Positions 1 to 8,170 of a stretch of 24,767 bases of DNA are shown here, in pieces; position 1 is the stretch's first letter, and each line of letters opens with the position of its first letter. A program made the translations under genes and the position numbers. The notes beneath the pieces are model-generated. The model worked only from the letters and a program-made list of their open reading frames with translations, did not search any database and had not been told where the DNA came from. Source of the stretch: CAZYVD01 sp964651045 (GTDB lineage: Bacteria; Zhuqueibacterota; QNDG01; DSAB01); the NCBI GenBank assembly GCA_964651045.1, contig CAZYVD010000038.1:1-24767 (forward strand), written 5' to 3'.

Positions 1-140
1 AAACCGGGAATTTTAATTGTCGTCAGACGGTATTTATAAATGTCGTCAATCATTGAAAATTTCTATTGACTTTCATTGGAATAACTTTGATTAAAAATTA
101 TAATATTTAATAATAAATTTCAAGATATTTTTTTTGAAAT

Positions 141-169
141 AAAAAAAGGTGCTGGTTTTCCAGCACCTT
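141..169 (-). terminator. Intrinsic terminator of the hydrogenase-Mrp operon
   Basis: A perfect 10-bp stem (146-155 with 160-169) closes a four-base loop. On the minus strand it is followed by a run of seven U residues (plus-strand A tract 141-147). It lies about 24 bases past the stop of the last operon gene, so it fits a Rho-independent terminator for the long minus-strand operon. The remaining bases 1-140 are AT-rich; I see no gene there. Confidence 0.9.
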
Positions 170-192
170 ACTCTTAAATCATTTTTTAAAAT

Positions 193-813
193 CTATCCCC
201 AGATATCCTTGATTACTACTTCATGCCTACATCTTGGACATAATATTTTGAATATATCCGGTCTTCTTATCTCTTCTCCCTTTTCACCAGTTTCTACTGG
301 TATCAATTCCTTCTGAGAAACTATTAACAGTGTTGGATTGCTGTACGCCAACAGACCCAATCTTTTTATCAACCACTTTAAATGATCTTTAGTAGTAATT
401 ATTGAACCGCACAAATCACACGCTAGTAACTCTTTTTCGATATGTTCAACTGCCAACTTTCTATCAAACAGTGCAAGATCAAATTCCTTTGTCAGTTGTA
501 CACCCTTCTCTGTAATACAATTGGCCTGGCAATTACCACAAAAAATACATGAATCGTATCTTATTTCCATCCTTCTTATCAGTTTTTCTTCACTCTTCTT
601 TACAGGCTCATCAGGATCGATCATCTTTATTGCACTACCAGGACAAACTTCTGCACAAGCCCCGCATGCAACACAATACTCCTCAAAATACTTCGGCTTT
701 CCTCTATAACCTTCTACTATTTCAACAGGTTTTTTAGGAAACTTTGTTGTATAAGGCCTTGAAAATAACGATTTAACAGCCTCTCTCAATTCTCTTAATT
801 TTGGATATCTCAT
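193..813 (-). CDS. NuoI/MbhN-like ferredoxin subunit of the membrane hydrogenase
   Basis: Last gene of the operon, and likely the peripheral electron-relay subunit that contacts the NuoB-like subunit, as NuoI does in complex I and MbhN in MBH. Numbered from the ATG at 813 (206 aa), it has two CxxCxxCxxxC motifs for [4Fe-4S] clusters at about C47-C57 and C89-C99. The second motif lacks the usual proline after its last cysteine. The C-terminal half adds two CxxC pairs (about C132/C135 and C192/C195), which could form a zinc or extra metal site. That tail occurs in some group 4 hydrogenase ferredoxins. The ATG at 813 is preferred over a TTG at 825 because a GGAAG motif lies just upstream of it; the TTG directly abuts the stop of mrpG. 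Confidence 0.85.
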   Translation of the reverse strand: MRYPKLRELREAVKSLFSRPYTTKFPKKPVEIVEGYRGKPKYFEEYCVACGACAEVCPGSAIKMIDPDEPVKKSEEKLIRRMEIRYDSCIFCGNCQANCITEKGVQLTKEFDLALFDRKLAVEHIEKELLACDLCGSIITTKDHLKWLIKRLGLLAYSNPTLLIVSQKELIPVETGEKGEEIRRPDIFKILCPRCRHEVVIKDIWG

Positions 814-825
814 CTTCACTTCCAA

Positions 826-1185
826 TTACAGACTCGGTTTTTCTCCTCGATCTTCTTTATATTTATCTATTACACTATTCTTCCACAGTTTTACACCAAA
901 TATATGTGCTCCTCTTGCCAATGCATGAGCACCAACCGGTGATGTCAATAAAAGAAACGGAATTCCTATCAGTGCCTTAATTCCCAGACTATTAAAACCA
1001 TTCATGCAAAAAATACCGAAAAGTATACCACAAGTACCAAATGTTACACATTTTGTTCCTGCCTGCAATCTGTTGTAAACATCTGGAAATCTTAGCAGCC
1101 CCAGACACCCTAACACATCAAATGCTACTCCAAATCCAATAAATATCATTCCGATTAATTCATTCCAATTCATGACTCTACTCAT
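826..1185 (-). CDS. mrpG: Mrp antiporter subunit G (MrpG/MnhG, MbhC-like)
   Basis: A 119-residue membrane protein with three hydrophobic segments. It carries the family pattern of an N-terminal helix, LGLLRFPDVYNRLQAGTK, and a glycine-rich second helix followed by PVGAHALARGAH. MrpG is a small structural subunit of the Mrp-type Na+/H+ antiporter and of MBH-type complexes. The gene overlaps mrpF by 8 bases and is followed without a gap by the terminal ferredoxin frame, so it is clearly co-transcribed. Its place after E and F matches canonical mrp operons. The start could instead be the second Met, four codons in. Confidence 0.9.
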   Translation of the reverse strand: MSRVMNWNELIGMIFIGFGVAFDVLGCLGLLRFPDVYNRLQAGTKCVTFGTCGILFGIFCMNGFNSLGIKALIGIPFLLLTSPVGAHALARGAHIFGVKLWKNSVIDKYKEDRGEKPSL

Positions 1186-1432
1186 CCAACGTTTTATGAG
1201 ATAGATATTTCGCTAATGCCAATGTGCCGATGAAACTCAGGAAAATCCATGCTAAGGCCACATCGATTAAGAAAGACCGTTTTGTTATTACTGCTAATAT
1301 TGCAGTAAGTCCCACCGCGAGTGTTCCCATTATATCTATTGCCACCATTCTATCTGGTATTGTCTTTCCCAACCATGCTCTGATCATACAGAGAAAACAA
1401 CAGCCAATCAAAATTAATAAATAAATTTCCAT
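1178..1432 (-). CDS. mrpF: Mrp antiporter subunit F (MrpF/MnhF, MbhB-like)
   Basis: About 84 residues and three transmembrane helices. The pattern GKTIPDRMVAIDIMGTLAVG is diagnostic for the MrpF/MnhF family (usual GPTxxDRVxAxDxxG). I chose the ATG at 1432 because a GAGAGGA motif precedes it; a TTG at 1447 would overlap mrpE by 8 bases and add five residues. In Mrp and MBH complexes this subunit helps build the small-subunit membrane patch linked to Na+ transport. It sits between mrpE and mrpG, as in standalone mrp operons. Confidence 0.9.
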   Translation of the reverse strand: MEIYLLILIGCCFLCMIRAWLGKTIPDRMVAIDIMGTLAVGLTAILAVITKRSFLIDVALAWIFLSFIGTLALAKYLSHKTLDE

Positions 1433-1439
1433 CTTCCTC

Positions 1440-1925
1440 TCAATCAAATATTTTTATTAAATATTTCTCAAATCTTCCAGCTATATGTTTACTTGCTTTC
1501 TCTAGATCTTTATGCTTAACATTAATCCAGTGTATATATAGATATTGATCCTTTATGTCTACCGTAAAAGTACCAGGTGTCAATGTAATCGAATTTGCAA
1601 GAAAGGTTTTTCCCATTTCTGATCTTATATTTGTTTTTATTTTTACTATTCCTGGTCTTATAGGCATTTGGGGATGAATCACTCTATAGGCAACATCAAA
1701 ATTTGCCTTTGCCATTTCCCAAATAAAAACAGGTATATATAAAACGAACCAGAACCACCGAACTGGATTTAAGACCTTATTAGTATCAGTGATAAAAAGA
1801 TTCCCAAAAATAATGCCAACGAAAATTGCCACAACTCCACCAGCAGCTAAACTCTGCCAGTTAAAGTTCCATGTTAATAGTATCCAGATTATAAATGCTG
1901 TAATAATTAGGATGATCTTTTTCAC
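1440..1925 (-). CDS. mrpE: Mrp antiporter subunit E (MrpE/MnhE, MbhA-like)
   Basis: A 161-residue protein with two or three N-terminal hydrophobic helices and a soluble tail. It contains the MrpE hallmarks: a membrane-exit stretch around FIWEMAKANFDVAYRVI, then the segment FLANSITLTPGTFTVD and an IHWI motif. Translation appears to begin at a GTG at 1925, with a GGGAG motif about six bases upstream inside the end of mrpD. It is part of the complete A-to-G Mrp module of this operon. Confidence 0.9.
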   Translation of the reverse strand: MKKIILIITAFIIWILLTWNFNWQSLAAGGVVAIFVGIIFGNLFITDTNKVLNPVRWFWFVLYIPVFIWEMAKANFDVAYRVIHPQMPIRPGIVKIKTNIRSEMGKTFLANSITLTPGTFTVDIKDQYLYIHWINVKHKDLEKASKHIAGRFEKYLIKIFD

Positions 1926-1926
1926 C

Positions 1927-3426
1927 TCAATCTCCCAATACCATTTTTGAATATTGTATTCCTCCTTCTATTACCTTTACAGCAGGATCCAGCAACTCTT
2001 TTTTAAAATATGGGATTAAAAGAATACCCAGTCCAATACATATAACCGCAAGAGCAACCATTGAAATACACATTAATATCGGTGCTTCTTTAATTTTCTT
2101 TGTAACATCACTCAGTTTTCCAAAGAAAACCATTCTTTGAGCCTTCATATAGTATGCGATCGTAACAATACTTGTAAAAACAGCCACACCAGCTAAAATA
2201 TAGTAACCCTTTTCTACTGCAGCCAATATGATTATTAATTTACTCCAAAAACCTCCAAATGGAGGTAATCCACTAATAGAAAGAGATCCAATAAGCGATG
2301 TTGCGCCTGTGATTGGCATCTTTTTTGACACACCGCCCAATTTTCCCATCTCTCTCGTGTCTGTTGAATATACGACAGCTCCTGAATTTAAAAACAGAAG
2401 TGATTTTAACGCCGCATGATTAATTAAATGAAACAACCCACCTAAATAACCAAGCGGTGTACCCAATCCAAATGCAAACAGTACATATCCTATCTGACTT
2501 ATCGATGAATATGCAAGTAGTCGTTTAAAATCGCTCTGACCCAACGCAAGAAATGAACCAATTACCATCGAAACTGTTCCAAGAACAAGAAAGATTACCA
2601 TAGTGTGTGGTATGAGCTCTATTCCAAAAACATTGAAAAATATTCTAACCAGTGCATATACACCCAACACCTTAATCACAACTCCTGAAAGCATTGCAGA
2701 AATCGGTGCAGGCGCAGAAGGATGCGCATCTGGAAGCCATGCATGGAAAGGCATCAGGGCAGCCTTTATGCTAAACCCGACAAGGAATAGTATGCTCAGA
2801 AATATTAAGGCTGGATTTTGGCCAATGTTTGCAAAAACTACTGCAGCATCTGCCAGATTTAGTGTTCTTGTTAATTGATAAAATATGGCTATTCCCAATA
2901 GAATGAAAGCAGAACCAATTCCTCCAAGAATTTGATATTTAAATGATGCCTCTAATTCTTCTGCTTCAACACCATAGGCAACCAGTGCATATGATGCAAT
3001 AGATGTGATTTCAAGAAAAACAAATAGATTAAATATATCCCCTGAAACTACCACACCATTCAAACCAGCAATCATCAACAGAAATAGTGTATAATACTTT
3101 ACCTTATCTGTGTAGTGAGACATGTAGTTTATTGAATACAGTGTTGCAAAAAATCCAACTACATTTACAATCAGCAGCATTATAATGGTGAGCCCATCCA
3201 TTACCATAGCAATTCCAATTGGAATATTTCCTATTGGTTTCCATCCACCAACATTATACAGGATAGTCTCACCCGAAAACTTAATTACAAATATTGAAAA
3301 TGCCATTAAGAAAGCAGTTGACAGGGTTGCAGTCCAATCTGCTACTCCCTTCCAAATTTTGGAGGCGATTGGTATTAAAAAGGCTGCTCCTAATGGAACA
3401 ACTACGAATAGTGGTATTAAATTCAT
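1927..3426 (-). CDS. mrpD: Mrp antiporter subunit D (MrpD/MnhD, MbhH-like ion-pumping subunit)
   Basis: A 499-residue multi-helix protein of the proton-conducting antiporter family (NuoN/NuoM/MrpD). The charged residues expected for proton transfer are all present: Glu139 in TM5 (FVFLEITSIASYALV), Lys221 in TM7 (SIKAALMPFHAWLPDA), Lys252 in TM8 and Lys341 in TM12 (NHAALKSLLF). This contrasts with the 602-residue paralogue in the same operon, which lacks the TM5 glutamate. In MBH the homologue MbhH is the proposed proton-translocating unit. The gene overlaps mrpC by four bases (ATGA-type coupling) and is followed one base later by mrpE. Confidence 0.93.
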   Translation of the reverse strand: MNLIPLFVVVPLGAAFLIPIASKIWKGVADWTATLSTAFLMAFSIFVIKFSGETILYNVGGWKPIGNIPIGIAMVMDGLTIIMLLIVNVVGFFATLYSINYMSHYTDKVKYYTLFLLMIAGLNGVVVSGDIFNLFVFLEITSIASYALVAYGVEAEELEASFKYQILGGIGSAFILLGIAIFYQLTRTLNLADAAVVFANIGQNPALIFLSILFLVGFSIKAALMPFHAWLPDAHPSAPAPISAMLSGVVIKVLGVYALVRIFFNVFGIELIPHTMVIFLVLGTVSMVIGSFLALGQSDFKRLLAYSSISQIGYVLFAFGLGTPLGYLGGLFHLINHAALKSLLFLNSGAVVYSTDTREMGKLGGVSKKMPITGATSLIGSLSISGLPPFGGFWSKLIIILAAVEKGYYILAGVAVFTSIVTIAYYMKAQRMVFFGKLSDVTKKIKEAPILMCISMVALAVICIGLGILLIPYFKKELLDPAVKVIEGGIQYSKMVLGD

Positions 3427-3764
3427 CCTCTGAGCTTCCTGATTTTTCTAATATCGAATGTATTGTACTTCTCAAATATTCTTACTGCAATAGAGACCAA
3501 TAAGGCCGTTGTTCCCAGTCCAATCACAATGGCAGTTAGCACAAGTGCCTGAGGTAAAGGATCTACCAATACTGCAGATTCTGACAGACCCTTTGTTATT
3601 ATTGGCGCAGTTCCACCCTCTCTGAATCCGACCAGTCCAAAGAAAAGATTTATTGAATATTCCATTATTACCAGACCTATGGCCATCTTTATTAGATTCC
3701 GTTTTACCAATACACCATAGAGTCCTACAAGAAACAAGATAATTGCCAGTATAAAAACTATCAT
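3423..3764 (-). CDS. mrpC: Mrp antiporter subunit C (MrpC/MnhC, NuoK-like, MbhG-like)
   Basis: A 113-residue protein with three transmembrane helices. It shows the NuoK/MrpC pattern: a short N-terminal helix, GVLVKRNLIKMAIGLVIMEY, then NLFFG, a loop, and DPLPQALVLTAIVIG before the third helix. The Glu in the second helix (MEY) is the conserved NuoK-type carboxylate. It lies between mrpB and mrpD with four-base overlaps on both sides, which implies translational coupling. Confidence 0.93.
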   Translation of the reverse strand: MIVFILAIILFLVGLYGVLVKRNLIKMAIGLVIMEYSINLFFGLVGFREGGTAPIITKGLSESAVLVDPLPQALVLTAIVIGLGTTALLVSIAVRIFEKYNTFDIRKIRKLRG

Positions 3765-4195
3765 AGTTTTTCCCCTATTCGTAAAACAGCTAAGGTAATA
3801 AATATTGCAAATAGAGCTGCCGCCACTTCAATTCCAATAGCAATGTTGCATAAGGGAATTATACCTGCACTAAATAGATGAAAGGGTCTACCTTTTTGAA
3901 TAATATTTAAAAAGAGATACGATCCCTGTATCAATCCTAATAATGCAATGAACCAGAAAATAAATATTCCAAAACTCTCAAAAAATGTAGCACGCCATTT
4001 TCTAACTTCACTTCTCATCTCATCAGATCCATAAGCAAGAACAAGAAGCGTGAAACTTCCTGCAATCAGCACACCACCTGCAAATCCACCCCCAGGAGTA
4101 AGATGACCATGAAAAACAACATAAATACCAAGTAAAAATATCGAGGGAGCCATGAGTTGCGTAATACGCTTTACAATAAGCGTCATTCCCTTCAT
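3761..4195 (-). CDS. mrpB: Mrp antiporter subunit B (MrpB/MnhB, MbhF-like)
   Basis: A 144-residue, four-helix membrane protein. The family signature GHLTPGGGFAGGVLIAG is intact near residues 30-46, and the C-terminus has the usual NIAIGIEVAAALFAIF helix. It belongs to the MnhB domain family shared by Mrp antiporters and MBH/MBX complexes. The start at 4195 overlaps the stop of the upstream MbhDE-like gene by four bases; a second Met three codons in is an alternative. Confidence 0.93.
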   Translation of the reverse strand: MKGMTLIVKRITQLMAPSIFLLGIYVVFHGHLTPGGGFAGGVLIAGSFTLLVLAYGSDEMRSEVRKWRATFFESFGIFIFWFIALLGLIQGSYLFLNIIQKGRPFHLFSAGIIPLCNIAIGIEVAAALFAIFITLAVLRIGEKL

Positions 4196-4728
4196 TTCCT
4201 TTTCCTCCCTACTTTCCTGAGTACAGCAACAACACCTGCAACAGAAGTAAACAATACGGTTGCCTCCCCGAGTGTATCATATCCCCTAAAATCTAAAATT
4301 ACAGCTGCCACTAAATTTGCAGCCCCTGTTCGCGACAAACCACTATCTATATAGGTTCTTGCCATTCTTAATGTTTTCGATCCAAATTCTGGCATATGCT
4401 GAAAAGCTTTCATTGCTGCAAGAAAAAATATGACTATAAATGCAAAACCGCAAAGCCATATAAATACTTTCTTTGTACCGAACTCCTCTTCTGTATCAGT
4501 GCGTGTTGTCTTTAAAATGGCAGCTATAAGAATAATGAGCGTCAAGGTTTCTATGATAATCTGTACAATAGCAAGATCCGGTGCCTGAAGAATCAAAAAT
4601 ATTATAGTAAGAGCAAATCCCACTATGCCAAGGGATATTATTCCTGAGAGCAGATCTTTGCTTTCCAGAGCAACTATTGCTCCCAAAATCATCAAAACTA
4701 TCAAAAGGATGAGGGCCGTCATCAACAT
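4192..4728 (-). CDS. MrpA C-terminal part: DUF4040 (MbhD) fused to MbhE-like domain
   Basis: A 178-residue membrane protein matching the tail of a canonical MrpA. The N-terminal half has the DUF4040/MbhD pattern (ALESKDLLSGIISLGIVG and APDLAIVQIIIETLTL). The C-terminal half carries the MbhE motif with DFRGYDTLGEATVLFTSVAG. In standalone MrpA these domains are joined to a NuoL-like domain; here the NuoL-like part is the separate upstream 602-residue gene, three bases away. A strong GGGAGG ribosome-binding site precedes the ATG at 4728. In Pyrococcus MBH, D and E are two separate proteins, so this is an intermediate fusion state. It probably bridges the two antiporter-like halves. Confidence 0.9.
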   Translation of the reverse strand: MLMTALILLIVLMILGAIVALESKDLLSGIISLGIVGFALTIIFLILQAPDLAIVQIIIETLTLIILIAAILKTTRTDTEEEFGTKKVFIWLCGFAFIVIFFLAAMKAFQHMPEFGSKTLRMARTYIDSGLSRTGAANLVAAVILDFRGYDTLGEATVLFTSVAGVVAVLRKVGRKRK

Positions 4729-4731
4729 TGA

Positions 4732-6540
4732 CTACCTCCCCATCAACACGATGATAAAAATTACTAGACCCATGATTACCCACATTAAATATGTATTTAA
4801 TATTCCAGTATGAACCTTGCGAAATAGGTCAGCAAGACCAAAAAACGATCTTTGACCCTGGTTGTAAATATCAAACATCTTTGCTTCTGCCCATTGATAA
4901 ATCTTATCTATCACTGCACTCTCTTTTATTGTATTATAAAAACCTGTTCCAGTGACTCTCGTCTCTACAGGAAGCTTCTCCCCTCCAATGAAACTCTCTG
5001 CTGCTCGTATTCCTTTAAGATTTCCTGCTAAGTAGATTATAAATCCAATTAAAATACCTATAATAATAAGAACTGTAGCAGTAGAGGGTGACCATATTCC
5101 AATATAAGAAATTTCACCAACAACAGGTATTAGAAAATATTTTAATGGAATAGAGAAGGCAAAGATTCCAAAAATTACGCATAACAGTGCAAGTGCAGCC
5201 GTTGAAAATGACATTGAAAACCCGACCTCTTTAATCTTTTTAGGATTTATTCCAGGAGATCTAACTCCAAGAAAAACTGAATGAGTTAATTTCATGAAAC
5301 TCGCCAGCGTCAGACCGCTACCAAACATGGCTGCTACAAGCCATATTACCCAGAGTCTATCACCATTCCTTCCAAGTTCGAGCAGCCCCTGATAGACCAT
5401 CCATTTAGAAACAAATCCATTAAAAGGAGGAATTCCTGAAATTGCAAATGCTGCAATTAAAAATGAAATGTAGGTTAGTGGCATTAGTCTACCCAGTCCG
5501 CCGAGTTTATCCAGATCTGTAGTACCTGTTCGATATTTAACCGATCCACCAGTAAGGAAAAGGCATGCTTTATAGATCGAATGGTTAAGCATGTGAAACA
5601 AACCACCAGCAATTCCTATTGGATTACCCGTACCAATACCAAGAACCATGTATCCTACCTGCGACACAGCATGATATGCGAGCAGTCTTCTCAGATCGTG
5701 TTGAATTAAAGCCATCATAACAGCCGCAATGATTGTTACTGCTCCAACAATCATCAGAAACAGATTCATTGCACCACTCATGACAAACATGTTCAGGCAC
5801 ATCCTTCCAAGTAAATAAATACCAAGAAGTTTATCAAGTGCTGCAGGAAGATATGCTGTAACTGGAATCGGTGCACTCTCAGCAACATCAGGAATCCATG
5901 TATGTAATGGCATTGCTCCAGCCTTGGCAAATGCTCCAAGTGCTATCAGAATGAAAGCCGCATATGTAACCGCATTATTAAAATTTAAGAGAATATTATT
6001 TATTTCAAAAGTTGAGCTCACCGCATAAATAAATACAATTCCTAATAGAATCAAGGCATCACTTCCACCAACTATGATCAATGTCTTTTTAGCACTAAAG
6101 GCCGCTTCATCCCCACCTGTTAATATTAAAAGATAAAGAGTTATACCTAAAAATCCCCAGAAAACGAGAAGTATAACAAGATGGTTTGCCATAAGTACAC
6201 CACAGGCAGCACCAAGTGTCATTAGTAACGAGCCATAATAGAGACTCAACTGATCCTTTCCCTGCATGTACCTCAGAGAATAGAGTGTTATTAAAAATCC
6301 AAAAAGACCCGAAGCCAGAAGAATGAATCCGCTTAAATTATCCAGTCTCAACAACAGATGGCCATTGAAAGACCACTCCATGGGTTTGTTGATAAACAGC
6401 CAAATTATTATGCCGAATGTTCCTGCCGATCCTATTAGAGATAAAAATTCTCTTATAAACTTTACCTTACGAGGAATAAGGTAAAGAACAACACCAAAAA
6501 TTACAGGAACTATAACAGGATAATGAAGCGGATTCATCAT
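4732..6540 (-). CDS. NuoL/MrpA-N-like proton-conducting antiporter subunit
   Basis: A 602-residue polytopic protein of the NuoL/HyfB/MrpA family. The core helices are recognisable: Lys206 in TM7 (AFAKAGAMPLHTWIPD), Lys237 in TM8, the LLAYHAVSQVGYM helix, and His316/His320/Lys324 in TM12. The C-terminus (about 520-602) has an amphipathic stretch and a final hydrophobic helix, like the lateral helix and anchor of NuoL. The usual TM5 glutamate is replaced by Gly129 (FWGFLGITLY). The gene overlaps the hydrogenase large subunit by four bases and is followed by the MbhDE-like gene. Together with that gene it makes up a split MrpA; it could also be called a hydrogenase-4 subunit B homologue. Confidence 0.88.
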   Translation of the reverse strand: MMNPLHYPVIVPVIFGVVLYLIPRKVKFIREFLSLIGSAGTFGIIIWLFINKPMEWSFNGHLLLRLDNLSGFILLASGLFGFLITLYSLRYMQGKDQLSLYYGSLLMTLGAACGVLMANHLVILLVFWGFLGITLYLLILTGGDEAAFSAKKTLIIVGGSDALILLGIVFIYAVSSTFEINNILLNFNNAVTYAAFILIALGAFAKAGAMPLHTWIPDVAESAPIPVTAYLPAALDKLLGIYLLGRMCLNMFVMSGAMNLFLMIVGAVTIIAAVMMALIQHDLRRLLAYHAVSQVGYMVLGIGTGNPIGIAGGLFHMLNHSIYKACLFLTGGSVKYRTGTTDLDKLGGLGRLMPLTYISFLIAAFAISGIPPFNGFVSKWMVYQGLLELGRNGDRLWVIWLVAAMFGSGLTLASFMKLTHSVFLGVRSPGINPKKIKEVGFSMSFSTAALALLCVIFGIFAFSIPLKYFLIPVVGEISYIGIWSPSTATVLIIIGILIGFIIYLAGNLKGIRAAESFIGGEKLPVETRVTGTGFYNTIKESAVIDKIYQWAEAKMFDIYNQGQRSFFGLADLFRKVHTGILNTYLMWVIMGLVIFIIVLMGR

Positions 6541-7721
6541 ACACCCAATCTCTTTCTTATCTGTTCTGTTTTTTCATGGGAAAGACGCAAAAGCTCATTC
6601 CCTGACAATAGATGTTCTTTCTTCTTATCTCGATCCACAACTACAAGACGTTCTGTACAACAGTAGCATGGATCTACGGCTGCTAATACAAGTGCAGCAT
6701 CAGCAATACTCTCTCCTACACAGGCTGCCTCATTAGAAAATATATTTACATAACTTGGGGCTCTAACCTTGTAACGAACAGGAAAATTTGAACCATCACT
6801 CCTGCAATAGTGATAAACCTCTCCTCTTGGTGCTTCTGCCCGTCCTATTCCCTCCCCTGCAGGAAGCTCTTTTACCTTTAAGTCAATAACACCTGGTTTC
6901 ATTTTATCCAAACACTGTTCTATTATCTTAACAGATTCATACATCTCAAGAATACGACATGCAACCTTAGCAAATACATCTCCTTCCTCAAGAACCACGA
7001 TATCCCAATCCACCCATTCATAGGCAAAATATGGGTCGTCCTTTCTAACATCTATCGCAACTCCTGAAGGACGAGCAGTTGGACCAACAACACAGTAGTC
7101 TATGGCCTGCTGTTTTGTAAGAACTCCCACTCCTTTTGTTCTCGCATGAATTACTGGATCGTCCATTACAGCACCCTTGAATAGATCAAGTGCTGGTTTC
7201 AGTTTATCGAGTGATTTTCTAATCCAAGGAATATCCTCATCGAGAATATCACGCCTCACACCACCCACTTTAAACATAGCATAACTCTGGCGATTGCCTG
7301 TTATCTTTTCCAGAATATCACATACTATTTCTCTGTACTTCCACGCCCACATCCATACTGTATTATAACCAATAAAATGACCCGCAAGACCAAGCCACAG
7401 AAGATGTGAATGAATCCTTTCCAGCTCACATATGATTGTTCTTATATATTGGGCTCTTTCCGGAGCCTCAATGCCTCCTAAATCCTCCATTGCGTTAATA
7501 GAAGCGGCCGGATGACTCGTGGAACATATACCACAAATTCTTTCTACCAAAAATACAACCTGGTCCCACGACTTTGACTCAGCCAGTTTCTCGATACCTC
7601 TATGATTGTATCCAATCTCTATTTCGAGCTTTACTACCCTCTCCCCTTCAACATGAAGACGGAAAAATTCCGGCTCTTCTTGCAGTGGATGATACGGCCC
7701 TATGGGGATAATCTCGCTCAT
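6537..7721 (-). CDS. Group 4 [NiFe]-hydrogenase large subunit (NuoD/MbhL/HycE-like)
   Basis: The 394-residue catalytic subunit. Both NiFe-binding motifs are intact: RICGICSTSH (C63, C66) and DPCYCCTER (C352, C355). It is therefore expected to be a true hydrogenase rather than a complex I NuoD or an MBX/MBS-type subunit, which lack some or all of these cysteines. An additional Cys354 sits between the C-terminal ligands, where Ser is common in relatives. After Arg358 there are 36 residues, comparable to the C-terminal peptide that a dedicated endopeptidase removes from HycE. The start has a GAGGAGGG ribosome-binding site and overlaps the NuoC-like gene by four bases. H2 evolution or uptake is the predicted role; the HydDB subgroup cannot be settled by eye. 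Confidence 0.93.
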   Translation of the reverse strand: MSEIIPIGPYHPLQEEPEFFRLHVEGERVVKLEIEIGYNHRGIEKLAESKSWDQVVFLVERICGICSTSHPAASINAMEDLGGIEAPERAQYIRTIICELERIHSHLLWLGLAGHFIGYNTVWMWAWKYREIVCDILEKITGNRQSYAMFKVGGVRRDILDEDIPWIRKSLDKLKPALDLFKGAVMDDPVIHARTKGVGVLTKQQAIDYCVVGPTARPSGVAIDVRKDDPYFAYEWVDWDIVVLEEGDVFAKVACRILEMYESVKIIEQCLDKMKPGVIDLKVKELPAGEGIGRAEAPRGEVYHYCRSDGSNFPVRYKVRAPSYVNIFSNEAACVGESIADAALVLAAVDPCYCCTERLVVVDRDKKKEHLLSGNELLRLSHEKTEQIRKRLGV

Positions 7722-8155
7722 TGATCCCTCCTCAGAGGATATTTCCCCTCTGGCCAGTCTTCAGGCAAAATTAGGTGAATTAAATTTGGATGATTCTTAA
7801 ATTTTACTCCCAGCAACTCGGCAATCTCCCTTTCAATCCATTCAGCACCCTTGATAACTCCAGCAATAGATTCTATTTCAAGTTTGGGCTTTTCTACAAA
7901 TACACGCAAGGATAAAACCTGAGGAAGCTGATAAAAATCAAAATGATATAATATCTCAATTCCGCCTCTCGGTGTATCAACACCAGATGCAATGATAAAT
8001 CGTGCCTTTAACTGCCTGAACAAAAACTCTGATACTTCGACTATATCTTTTGGATCGATGTCGATATATATTCTGTTATCGTTATGCTTCATCCACTTAA
8101 TTATTTTTGAATCTAATTCCGAGTGGATCTTTTTTTCAATTTCTTCCCACTTCAT
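7718..8155 (-). CDS. NuoC/MbhK/EchD-like hydrogenase subunit
   Basis: A 145-residue soluble protein of the complex I 30-kDa family. The C-terminus carries the family signature: WIEREIAELLGVKFKNHP, then HLILPEDWPEGKYPLRRD. The N-terminal ~110 residues form the small alpha/beta domain, with the pattern FYQLPQVLSLRVFVEK. It has no metal ligands of its own and packs on the NuoD-like subunit. The gene is separate from the large subunit, as in Ech and MBH and unlike the fused HycE. It is 15 bases from the NuoB-like gene. Confidence 0.9.
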   Translation of the reverse strand: MKWEEIEKKIHSELDSKIIKWMKHNDNRIYIDIDPKDIVEVSEFLFRQLKARFIIASGVDTPRGGIEILYHFDFYQLPQVLSLRVFVEKPKLEIESIAGVIKGAEWIEREIAELLGVKFKNHPNLIHLILPEDWPEGKYPLRRDQ

Positions 8156-8170
8156 AAATAACTCGTTTTT

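Noticed and set aside
76..104. Plus-strand promoter-like TTGGAA-N17-TATAAT downstream of the hydrogenase operon.
   Set aside because: It points into the terminator and the antisense of the operon, with no plus-strand gene after it; the region is so AT-rich that such matches arise by chance.
6537..7721. Interpretation as an MBX/MBS-type (sulfur-reducing) complex.
   Set aside because: Those complexes lack part of the NiFe cysteine set; here both CxxC pairs are intact.
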